Source of the DNA: Acidobacteriaceae bacterium
GTDB taxonomy: Bacteria; Acidobacteriota; Terriglobia; Terriglobales; Acidobacteriaceae
DNA length: 64,000 bases
Assembly (NCBI GenBank): GCA_003139095.1
Contig: PLHW01000010.1
Coordinates: 81,113 to 145,112, forward strand
Reading direction: 5' to 3'
Each line of letters begins with the position of its first letter. Position 1 is the first letter of the stretch. The notes under the pieces were generated by a model. That model worked only from the letters and a program-made list of their open reading frames with translations. It ran no database searches and had not been told where the DNA came from. A program made the position numbers and the translations under genes. Shown piece after piece: positions 55,087 through 63,191 of this stretch.

Positions 55087-55468
55087 GGAGAAACACGAAG
55101 TTATTGAGCGACTTGATCTTGCCGGAGCTTAGGTGGATCATTTGGAGTCCGAATCTTCACCTGCCAATTGGCGGAAGTTGGCACGTGCCGAACTTCTTGT
55201 CAGATCCGGACGTCTGAACGCCGTCGAGTTCATCACTAGGAGAACTGACATCGCCGGTCGGACCAAACGAACAGACTCCATACGACAATGAGAATTGGGT
55301 TCGCTTGCACTCGGCTCGAAGTAACTGAGTCTGCCAGCGATTTGGCGGATTCGGAATGCCAGAGGTTTGCCTTCACCCGACAGTAACAACGACACTTCAC
55401 TCGCGTTCTTGTACTCGTTGGGATAGACTCCGTTCGGTTGCGGGCACTTCGGCCTGGAGCTTATTCCT
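55087..55468. other. Gene-poor region with a 23-bp palindrome
   Basis: About 380 bases between the GT2 gene and the recombinase gene with no supported gene; a minus-strand frame (55138-55395) has no ribosome site and a composition unlike its neighbours. A near-perfect palindrome GAAGTTGGCAC/GTGCCGAACTTC lies at 55174-55196, centred on CACGTG. Confidence 0.5.
55174..55196. repeat. Near-perfect palindrome centred on CACGTG
   Basis: The arms GAAGTTGGCAC and GTGCCGAACTTC are complementary except for one inserted base. It lies downstream of the recombinase gene and could be a terminator, an operator or an end repeat of the element; sequence alone does not decide. Confidence 0.4.
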
Positions 55469-56599
55469 TCATCGACCGCGGTGAACAGAAAGAGAGAGTA
55501 TGGGAGGTTTGATTCCTTTAACCGACGCGTCTCGACGTCCTGCGCGCATCCCCGTGGTCACGGCCTTTCTCATTCTCTTGAATGCCTTCGTTTTCGGCAC
55601 ACCCTTTTGCAACAGGTCGACCGCGAAGGTATCGCGCAGCCGGTGACTCACCATGTAGCAGACCTTCGGAATCTCCGCGTCATCGAAGAGCTGCGCAATG
55701 TACTTGGCCCAATTCTTCGTGACGCTCTCCTCTAACCCGTTGCCAGACCAAAACACATATCTGGGATTCCCGTTGAGGACGGTTAACAGCTCTTGGGCAA
55801 CATCTGCGGGGATGGGCACGGATACATGCGTGCCGGTTTTCTGCCGGGACGTGACTATGCGGTACAGCTTTTTCTTGTCATCGTGAATGATTCCCGACCG
55901 CTGAATGGTAAGCGCGTCACGGATGGCAAGGCCGCTCCAGCGCATGAGCTGTAACAGCGCGTGGACGCGGGCACACTTCTGCCTGTCATCGGCAAAGGTC
56001 GCATAGCATGTGTCAAGCAGCTTTGCGTACTCGGCCTCTGTGAGCGGCATCGTGGGGTCTTGCTCAACTTGGACCTTGGACACTTGCGGAATGCGGGTCA
56101 GCCACTCCGCTTGATAGCCGTAGCGGAGGAAGGACCGGAGACGCTCACGGACCTTTGACCGGGTGAGAGACGCCGGATAGTGCTTGTCCCACGTTGCCGC
56201 GTAGCCCGTGAGCAATTCGCGGGTGAGTCCTTGGACCGTATAGACGCACTGTGCTGCGCAGTAATCGCGGAGCCGGTCCAACTCACGCTCGTATTTGTCA
56301 ATGACCTTCTCTGTGATGCCCTGATTTTTCTTGTCTTGAATGAAGGTCTTGATTGCGGCATCTAGGGCTTGACCCTCTTCCACCACGGCGGGCTTGCGCC
56401 CGGCTAGTTGGTCATCCAAGCGGCGCTTTGCCTCTTCCGCGCCCGTCCATGACCTCGTGCCCGCCTTCTTGCGGTATTGCTTCCCGCCTTGGCTCCAGCG
56501 TAGATGCTTTCGGCAATTGCACCGCTTGCTAAATTCATCCCCGGCGTACTTGCAGCCCGGCGTGTGCCTCACGAAGATTGTGATGAGTGGCGCGTCCAT
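55469..56599 (-). CDS. Tyrosine recombinase / integrase, probably inactive
   Basis: A 376-residue site-specific recombinase of a class with an N-terminal cysteine-rich arm (CKYAGDEFSKRCNCRKHLRW), a core-binding domain and a catalytic domain with Arg in MRWSGLAIRDALTI and the HxxR box (SHRLRDTF, His319 and Arg322). After LLQKGVP the usual GHxxxxTT-x-Y end is not found: the next 45 residues are basic and contain no tyrosine, and I found none in the other two frames. The missing nucleophile suggests truncation or frameshift decay. I start at the ATG at 56599; a TTG or other start at 56626 is possible. It marks a former mobile element. Confidence 0.75.
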   Translation of the reverse strand: MDAPLITIFVRHTPGCKYAGDEFSKRCNCRKHLRWSQGGKQYRKKAGTRSWTGAEEAKRRLDDQLAGRKPAVVEEGQALDAAIKTFIQDKKNQGITEKVIDKYERELDRLRDYCAAQCVYTVQGLTRELLTGYAATWDKHYPASLTRSKVRERLRSFLRYGYQAEWLTRIPQVSKVQVEQDPTMPLTEAEYAKLLDTCYATFADDRQKCARVHALLQLMRWSGLAIRDALTIQRSGIIHDDKKKLYRIVTSRQKTGTHVSVPIPADVAQELLTVLNGNPRYVFWSGNGLEESVTKNWAKYIAQLFDDAEIPKVCYMVSHRLRDTFAVDLLQKGVPKTKAFKRMRKAVTTGMRAGRRDASVKGIKPPILSLSVHRGR

Positions 56600-56675
56600 G
56601 CAACCGACGTAGCACAGATTTAGCACAAGAGAAATAGCACCAAGGTAATATTATTGATTATAAAGCAGATAAATA

Positions 56676-56698
56676 TGGCGGAGAGAGTGGGATTCGAA
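56676..56698 (-). repeat. 3' fragment of a tRNA-Ser gene (attachment-site remnant)
   Basis: On the minus strand the 23 bases read TTCGAATCCCACTCTC then TCCGCCA: a T-loop TTCGAATC, the 3' acceptor strand CTCTCTCC, a discriminator G and CCA, as in bacterial tRNA-Ser genes that begin GGAGAG. Nothing upstream on that strand can form the rest of a tRNA. This is the expected leftover of integration by an element that uses the 3' end of tRNA-Ser; the recombinase start is about 75 bases away. Confidence 0.7.
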
Positions 56699-56970
56699 TT
56701 TACTCGAAAACGTAGTTTCAACAACATAGAGAGCGCGGCGGGCACCGTAAAGCAGTGGAAGGCAATAGTAAGCAGTGCTAATGGATCACAAACGGATCAC
56801 AATGCAAGACTGAAGCTGAGGCTGTTGCCTTTGTCGTTTGCCAATCTGTCGGACTCCAGACCGGAACCACCTCAGCTGAGTACATCCGCCTTTGGCACGG
56901 AGACGCCAATCTTCTGCGCCAGAGCTTGAAAGCCATCCAGCAAACGGCAGCCGTGATCCTCGGGGTCACA

Positions 56971-56991
56971 TCCCCCCCCGAGGAGGGGGGA
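56971..56991. other. C/G-run hairpin
   Basis: TCCCCCC and GGGGGGA can pair as a 7-bp stem with a loop of seven. It is about 70 bases past the end of the patatin-like gene. There is no thymine run, so terminator function is doubtful; it may also be a site of slippage. Confidence 0.3.
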
Positions 56992-57063
56992 CGGTCGAAC
57001 TGGGCCGCCAACCGTCATCCGCATGAAATCGCCCAGCCATCACTGGAGTGCGGGCTTACGCTG

Positions 57064-58745
57064 CTAATGATGCAGCAAATACCAGACGCAGCAACCGAAT
57101 GCGGATGCCAGGAAGAGCAGCACGAAAAGCAGTACTGGGCGTAGCAGAACCATGATGATCGCGGGAATACAAGCTGCTCTTGCAACTTGGAGGTTGCCGA
57201 GTGGCAGTGTTACTCCGGATGGATTCGGGAGAGCCGTCGTCCACGATGTCTCTTCCGGCCACTGCGTCACTTCGAGAATCCGTTTGACGTCGGAGCGTTG
57301 CAGGTAAGTCCGCGTCTTCATCCGGCCAACCCAATAGTCATGCTGGCGAAAGCTCTTCTTGAAAAATCCAACGAAGGCCGCGAATCCAGAGCCAGCAAGC
57401 TCTTTCTGCGCATCGGCGGTAACCGCGACGATCTTCATCTTATCGCGGTCCTCAAGCTGAGCCGCGGCTTCGAGCGTGGCAAGGACGCTAACGAAGGCGT
57501 CCGCCGCGTCCTGACCTGCGCCGGCGAGGACCCTCTTGTATTCGACGCTGTACTGCTCGCGAAGACGATGCAGCCTTGCCTCCTCACGGTTCGGCATGAG
57601 CATAGCATTGAGGTCGGTGGATGCCTTAGCGAGTGAGTCGACATTCAGCTCTCCCTGAGCAATTGCATCGGCAAGCTGAGATGCGCGTGTGTCCAATACC
57701 CTGATGTTCTGGTTGACACCCTCGGCGATGATCCAATCGTGAAACATGGCCTGGCGCAAGTACACATTGACCAGCTGTTTCAACTCGTTCCAGATTGTGA
57801 TCTTCTGAGCCCGCAGATGCTGAGCGCTGGACTTGACTGAGTGCGGCGTGACGAAGACATACAGACGCTCGCTGCTGTCGCAGTGCGCAGCCGGACCAAT
57901 TCGTTCCTTGCGGTCGGCTACGGCAGCGTCGACAAGGTTTTTCGCGATTCCAAGAGGTTGGTTCTGAAGCACTCCCCCGTCCGAGAAAGCGAACTCCGTT
58001 GGCGATGGGCCGGGCCAGTCAACAAAGGATTTGCCCTGTACCCAGAGACGCCGGTTGGCGGGAAGACGGTCTCCAAACTCGTCGACGCTGCGTTGGATCC
58101 CTTTCGGTCGGAAGGCAGCTGGAAATGCTCCCGAGCCGACGGCCGCGTGGCACATCTGCTCCCACAGCGTGGCGTCTGTTTGGCCATCGGCAGCAACTTT
58201 GAAGAGCTTCTGGTCAACAGAACTGGTGTAATTGAAACCGCCTTCGTCACTTCCGAGAATCGGAATCATGTAGTCGATTCCGTTGAGATTGGTGAGAGCC
58301 AGGCCAACGCGGATCGTCTGAGGCACGCCGTTGACCTGCTCGACCGCTGCGTGTGGCCCGCTGCCCTTCCGCAGCATGGAGGAGACGAGCATATCCTTGC
58401 CGATGGAGTCGACAAGGTCAGAGGAGAAAAGCGAATGCCACTTCTTCTCGCTCCGTCGCATCTTGACTAGTTCCATCAAACTGATGCGTTCCACCCACGC
58501 CTGGTAGAGCGAGTTGGTGAATTCCCCTTCGAAGCAGCGTCGTACATGAGGCGTTGCGAGACCATTGCTGCGGTCATGCCACCCGCAGATGCGCCGGTAA
58601 TGACGTCCACATAGATCTTCTTATCATCACCGGGACCAGCTTCGTTGTATGAACGGATCGCTCGCATCAGTTCGTACAACACACCCGCTTCATAGCTTCC
58701 CAACGAGACAGCTCCTGCAATCGTGATCGCCAGCCGTTTGGCCAT
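57064..58745 (-). pseudogene. Patatin-like phospholipase with a single frameshift
   Basis: Two overlapping frames carry one patatin-like lipase. The first (58476-58745) has the start MAKRLAITIAGAVSLGSYEAG (shown in part), the oxyanion loop GAVSLGSYEAG and the nucleophile elbow GASAGG (Ser53). The second (57064-58494) continues with the catalytic Asp in SDGGVLQNQPLG and ends in a hydrophobic segment (IIMVLLRPVLLFVLLFLAS), likely a membrane anchor. The join is near 58530: restoring one base in the TTCGAAG stretch would give AAFEGEFTNSLYQAWVERIS, restoring the family pattern. So this is a one-base deletion or a sequencing error. Downstream of the monoheme gene by 95 bases. Confidence 0.8.
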
Positions 58746-58840
58746 GGGTCTGTTCGCCTCTTTTCCAATGACGCAATTTACAAGACGCGGCTAAAGGCTA
58801 TGGGAAACATGCGATCGCTGCATCTCTCTGGAAATCGTGC

Positions 58841-60280
58841 TTAGTGATTCAACACCGCCTGTTTGTTGAGCAGATCTGAATTGATGAAGCTGACGACCGA
58901 GCTGGTTTCGTTGGCAGTGGGGCGGGTCACGGTGGCCTGCATACCCGCTTTTCCCGCATCGCCCCATCCAAAATTGCGAAGGTCCCACTGACCGGCCGGC
59001 AGAACGGCGGGATTGATGCCCGGAACGTCTGTGACTTTCAGCAAGACCATGGCACGGCTCGTCTCGGTGTGACAACTGACGCAGTCGGTGTTGAAAAAGA
59101 AACTCTTTGTGGGATCGGCGATGGTATCGAGAATTTGCTTGGTTTGATCAGCAACGGGAGCCGGAGTAGCGAAGACTGCAGAAGTGGAGACGCCATTGCG
59201 TTGCGCGACTGGAAGGCTCGTGCGTGATACGGCAGCGTTCTTGCAGGTGATGGGGTTGAGATTGTCGGTATGGGGGTCGGGCACTACGCGCGGACCTTTC
59301 GTTCCGGCGGGAGTTAGCATCTCCGCGAATTGCTTGTCACCGTCAAGTGTCGGTCCGTGCACTGCCGAAAAGTGACCAGTTCCATCGCCGACAATCGATA
59401 GGAATATCCACGGTGCCGGAGCGTTGGCTGGCAGTCCGGCGATGGCCATGGAACCCAGGCGCAGAGCGGAGAGGTGCTTTTCGAGGAGCAACAACATTTC
59501 ATTGCGGACGCCGCTGGCCGTGGCAGGATCGGCCAGTCCGGGATGAATACCGAGGGGGACGCCGACGGTGGAGACGGCATGGGAGCCTATTTGGCCGTTG
59601 TTCAGCTTGGTTCGCAAAGCCGCAACATCGGCGACCACAGAATTGAAAGCATTCATGTCGGGTTGGAAGCGGACAGAACAATCGGCTGTGGGCGGAGGGT
59701 CCGGTGGAAGGTTGATGAAATTGAAAATCAGGTGACCTGCAATGTCGAGGACTTTCGGGCTGCCGTCTGGATTCTTAATGATGGGCTGAATGATCAGACG
59801 AATTTCCGGAAGTTGGCCGAATTGGGCACGGATATCCTCCGAAAGGCCGGGCGCCCCAGCGTCGATGCGGACTCCAGCGATGAACCAGGTGTCGATCGAT
59901 CGCGCTTCGGTCGGAAGGCTAATTTGGGCATTAGCGCCAGCCACTTGGACCTGCGCACTGTTTGCGATGGCCAGGAATTGTTCGAAAACCGAGTCCGGCC
60001 AGATGGGATCGCGCTTAGAAGGGTCTTGAGGATTTTGCGTTGTAACGTCACGAACGGCGATGAGATTGGCAAGATCTGCAGCCCGAGTCGGCACGGGAAA
60101 CAGCCAGGAGACATCGTTAGCGGAGAGCGGAGCATTCGGCTGGGCCTGTGCCGCGCCAGGAGCGGTTTCGGACTTGGAGCTCTCGCCAGAAAGCTCTTTC
60201 CTGCACGCCATGCTTACGACAAAGATTCCCAGTACCGCCAGTTTTACATAACGCGAAGTAAGGACTGCGGAAGTATTCAT
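58841..60280 (-). CDS. Monoheme lipoprotein of unknown role
   Basis: A 479-residue exported protein with a lipobox-like segment (GIFVVSMACRKELS), probably a membrane-anchored lipoprotein. Near its C terminus is one c-type heme motif CVSCH (residues 400-404), the only CxxCH in the protein. The 400-residue N-terminal region is unfamiliar, with blocks such as DPIWPDSVFEQFLAIANSAQ and LIFNFINLPPDPPPTADCSV. The start follows AGGAG. It is 74 bases after the di-heme cytochrome gene on the same strand and could accept electrons from it. I do not recognise a named family. Confidence 0.6.
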   Translation of the reverse strand: MNTSAVLTSRYVKLAVLGIFVVSMACRKELSGESSKSETAPGAAQAQPNAPLSANDVSWLFPVPTRAADLANLIAVRDVTTQNPQDPSKRDPIWPDSVFEQFLAIANSAQVQVAGANAQISLPTEARSIDTWFIAGVRIDAGAPGLSEDIRAQFGQLPEIRLIIQPIIKNPDGSPKVLDIAGHLIFNFINLPPDPPPTADCSVRFQPDMNAFNSVVADVAALRTKLNNGQIGSHAVSTVGVPLGIHPGLADPATASGVRNEMLLLLEKHLSALRLGSMAIAGLPANAPAPWIFLSIVGDGTGHFSAVHGPTLDGDKQFAEMLTPAGTKGPRVVPDPHTDNLNPITCKNAAVSRTSLPVAQRNGVSTSAVFATPAPVADQTKQILDTIADPTKSFFFNTDCVSCHTETSRAMVLLKVTDVPGINPAVLPAGQWDLRNFGWGDAGKAGMQATVTRPTANETSSVVSFINSDLLNKQAVLNH

Positions 60281-60354
60281 GTGACTCTCCTGAAGTCAAA
60301 CGCAAACCTTGTTGATGCCCTTGCGAAGCGCTGATGCCCAGGCGATCAACTAAA

Positions 60355-62178
60355 TTACAAAGTCTTCAGATATTCAATCAGGGCGAGGCGCTCGTCGGGC
60401 TTGAGCAGCGGGCCGATGATGCCTTGACCAGATCCGTTGTTGAACTCGTGGCCGGAGTTGGTGTTCCCTCTAATGGAAGTGTCAAACCTGAACCCATCAA
60501 CAAATTTCTCGCTCTGGTAGCCGACGTTGACAGGATCGTATTCGCGATTGCCAAGGTAGAAGACTTTCGGACGCTCTGCGACAGGGGAAAGCAGGGCATA
60601 GAGATTTGGGACGGAGCCGTTGTGCAAATAAGGTGGAGTGGCCCAAACGCCGTTGAGCGGCCGAGGTTTGTATTGGAGCAACGCGCGAACGCCATTAGGC
60701 CGGAAGCCGTTCATTTTGTCGCGAAGTGCGGGCGGAGTAGGTGGGACTTGGTCGTCGTACCAGCGATTCACAACGGCGGTTACAAGTTGCTTGAGCGCGC
60801 TGCCGAAATCGGTGGTTGTCACAACTTGTCCGGCGTCGTTGGTGATTCCGAGGCTGGCAGGAATGGCGACAGTACGGTTTCTTAGGTCTTCGGCCTGAGC
60901 CGAGTCCGTGCCGACGTGCGCGATATCGATCATGTTCAAGTTGAGGTAACGTTCGTGCGACGCATTCTCCGGCAACCATTGGGGCACAGTCCAGAATTCG
61001 GGATCGTTAGTCGCAGGAAGGTGACACTTTTGGCAGCGATCTTTGTACAGAGCCTCGCCTTTGGTGGCTAGATCTGTATTTATCGCCGGGAGGATTTTGT
61101 CCGGCCATTTCGGTGAATTGAGACCGCTGAAGCCGTGCTCTGCGTCGGGCGGTTTTTCGCCGGCGAGGAGTTGTTCGAGTTGGAAAATAGTGTCGACTTG
61201 CACGCTGGAGGTGGTCAGCTGGTCTTTCGCGACGGGGAAATTGACGGTTGCGCGAACACCAAGGGCTTCACCGGCATTGCGGGTCATGGGCTGCTGGATA
61301 GATCCGTTGTACTGGACCCACTCGTACCACGAGGCGTTCCAGATACGCGGGAAATGTACCGGAGCAGTGTAGGCGAGGAAGTTTTCGTGGTGGTCGATGT
61401 CAAGGGCGAAGACGGTATTGCCGATGCGGGTGAGGGCGTCGAGGCGGGCATACCCTTCGTCCACGGTCCGATTAGCGACAGCTTTTTCTAAATCATGAAC
61501 CATCATAACCTGCGTATAGACTTCATCGAACTGTTTGCGGAGTTTCGTTTTCGCATCCTCACTCGCGGCCGGGCCAAGCACACGTTCAGCGAAGCGAGCA
61601 AAGCGGCCTGGAACCCAGCGGGTGTAAATGATGGAGAGGCCCACGGCCTTCTGGAAATTCTGGACATTCGTGAGAGCAGTACCGCCATCAATGAGAACGG
61701 TGGTTTTATGATAGGTGAAACGGCCAGTGTGGCATGCGGCGCAGGTCAGACCCAAAGAAGTCATGGGCGCATTTGTCTGAGGATTGCGCAAAGCCGAGCC
61801 ATCGGCTTCGCGCACAGGGCCGCCGTGCGCGAAGCCGATGGGGAGTTCTGGTTTGCCTGTATCCACAAACGAAGGAATGAAACCGTACCGATCGAGGTAG
61901 GCCGTGTCGCTGAAAAGCGCTGGCGCGGCTAGCGAAAGCGAGGGTTGTTCCAGTGCCACGAACCATTCGTAAGGAATGCCAAAGGTCTGTGTACCTTGGT
62001 CGGCGTGGTGGAACCAGTTTTGTTGGCTCGGCGTCCAATTCTGAGGGAGCCACGTAGCATTATCGACCGGCTGGTATCGCGGTAGTTTTACTGTGAGCTT
62101 GTCCGTCAGATATTTTCCGCCGAGACCGAGCAGAACAAGTACGACAGCTCCGAAACTGAGACCAAGCTTCTTCTTCAT
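60355..62178 (-). CDS. RoxA-like di-heme cytochrome c (cytochrome c peroxidase superfamily)
   Basis: A periplasmic, membrane-anchored di-heme protein of 607 residues. Two c-heme motifs are present, CAACH (146-150) and CQKCH (382-386). The C-terminal block QYKPRPLNGVWATPPYLHNG and NREYDPVNVGY are typical of the RoxA/RoxB-like branch of the di-heme peroxidase superfamily, some of whose members cleave polyisoprene. The N terminus has one hydrophobic anchor (LGLSFGAVVLVLLGLGG). I chose the ATG at 62178; one at 62331 (MKRPSIGALSFVFAALVAST) has a better GGAG site and would add 51 residues with a second hydrophobic segment. Substrate is unknown. Confidence 0.83.
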   Translation of the reverse strand: MKKKLGLSFGAVVLVLLGLGGKYLTDKLTVKLPRYQPVDNATWLPQNWTPSQQNWFHHADQGTQTFGIPYEWFVALEQPSLSLAAPALFSDTAYLDRYGFIPSFVDTGKPELPIGFAHGGPVREADGSALRNPQTNAPMTSLGLTCAACHTGRFTYHKTTVLIDGGTALTNVQNFQKAVGLSIIYTRWVPGRFARFAERVLGPAASEDAKTKLRKQFDEVYTQVMMVHDLEKAVANRTVDEGYARLDALTRIGNTVFALDIDHHENFLAYTAPVHFPRIWNASWYEWVQYNGSIQQPMTRNAGEALGVRATVNFPVAKDQLTTSSVQVDTIFQLEQLLAGEKPPDAEHGFSGLNSPKWPDKILPAINTDLATKGEALYKDRCQKCHLPATNDPEFWTVPQWLPENASHERYLNLNMIDIAHVGTDSAQAEDLRNRTVAIPASLGITNDAGQVVTTTDFGSALKQLVTAVVNRWYDDQVPPTPPALRDKMNGFRPNGVRALLQYKPRPLNGVWATPPYLHNGSVPNLYALLSPVAERPKVFYLGNREYDPVNVGYQSEKFVDGFRFDTSIRGNTNSGHEFNNGSGQGIIGPLLKPDERLALIEYLKTL

Positions 62179-62362
62179 ATTCGATCCGCTGCCCTCGGCC
62201 CAGGACTGCCAGCGCCTCTCATTACCTAAGCGTTGTTGATTTGATCCGCTACACACTTTGAAAGCGATAGTCGTGGAAGCGACCAGTGCTGCAAAAACGA
62301 AAGAAAGCGCGCCGATACTAGGTCGCTTCATAGTAGTTCTCCACGTTAGAGGACTTGATAAC

Positions 62363-62713
62363 CTAGCCAATGATTTCTTCCGGCAATTCATCATCCAGAC
62401 GCACCGCGCCTTCACAGGACGAAGTCGTCATGCTTATGCACACACATTCGCGGATGCGCTCAAGATCGCGCCGAACAAAGCACCGCCCCTCGGGAAATTC
62501 GGCGGTAGAAGCCCCCTCGGATGTGAAACTCAGGTCGAGCCTCACTCTTCCGTGCGCGAATTTGGGCAGCATAGGCTCAGAATCATCGAATGTCAACAGC
62601 GAAAAGTAGCTAGAATCGGCAAGTCGCCGAAGAGTCGGACCTCGGTGGGTCAAGGTAAGAAGACGCGCCCAGACTTGCAAGTGCATGGCAGCGATGCTTG
62701 TGAACACGGTCAC
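62363..62713 (-). CDS. Hypothetical protein upstream of cytochrome gene
   Basis: A 116-codon frame that looks coding by codon choice but has no recognisable domain: FSLLTFDDSEPMLPKFAHGR, then GRCFVRRDLERIRECV and DDELPEEIIG. No strong Shine-Dalgarno precedes the ATG at 62713. It lies just upstream of the cytochrome gene. It may be spurious. Confidence 0.3.
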   Translation of the reverse strand: MTVFTSIAAMHLQVWARLLTLTHRGPTLRRLADSSYFSLLTFDDSEPMLPKFAHGRVRLDLSFTSEGASTAEFPEGRCFVRRDLERIRECVCISMTTSSCEGAVRLDDELPEEIIG

Positions 62714-63191
62714 CTATAACTATTGTGTACAAAAGCGTCCCAATCGGTGTGAGGAAGGCTAGTTTGATCTTACTAAGCGGCAATGTAGCGATTGGTGCCG
62801 CGTTCAAAATATTGCGATCAACTCACCGGTGTCGGGCTGGTGCGTGGCGAGAGCCAGCCGCTACCCGGTATCAAGGCTGATGATTTCCTCCGAACGGCGA
62901 TTGCGGATGCCCAGACGGTGATCTACCGGCTCAAGGGGATGACGAGGCGAAGCGCTTTGCTGCGCGCACGGAGGTGTTGGCACCGTCGGCTGACTTAGAC
63001 TCCGCGCTGGACGAAGTCCGTCGGACTACCGAAGCGACCGTAAGTAGGATTCTGGTGATCACTCAATACTCGACTTGCCAGAAAAAGCACTCAGTTTTAT
63101 TTTGTTCTTATGTTGACTTGGACATTGGTTGTATCAGAATAGTGATTCTACCCCTATATTTCTCATTTGTTATTCGGAAGCATGAACTTCA
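62714..63191. other. Gene-free region, AT-rich towards the right
   Basis: About 480 bases with no supported gene. Plus-strand frames such as 62792-62998 lack ribosome sites. The last 120 bases before the hydrolase gene are AT-rich and contain a TTGACT followed about 17 bases later by AGAATA, a weak promoter-like pair. Confidence 0.4.

Larger units (their letters stand above)
56627..57063. other. Region between recombinase and patatin pseudogene
   Basis: Around 440 bases with no supported gene. It begins with AT-rich sequence, contains the tRNA-Ser fragment at 56676-56698, and includes a GC-rich hairpin at 56971-56991. The composition differs from the coding parts nearby. Confidence 0.5.

Noticed and set aside
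55138..55395. 85-codon minus-strand frame beside the recombinase
   Set aside because: No ribosome site, no domain-like sequence, and it includes a palindrome; may be a remnant, but I cannot say of what.
56971..56991. Intrinsic terminator for the lipase gene
   Set aside because: The stem is good but there is no thymine run on either strand, so I only list it as a hairpin.
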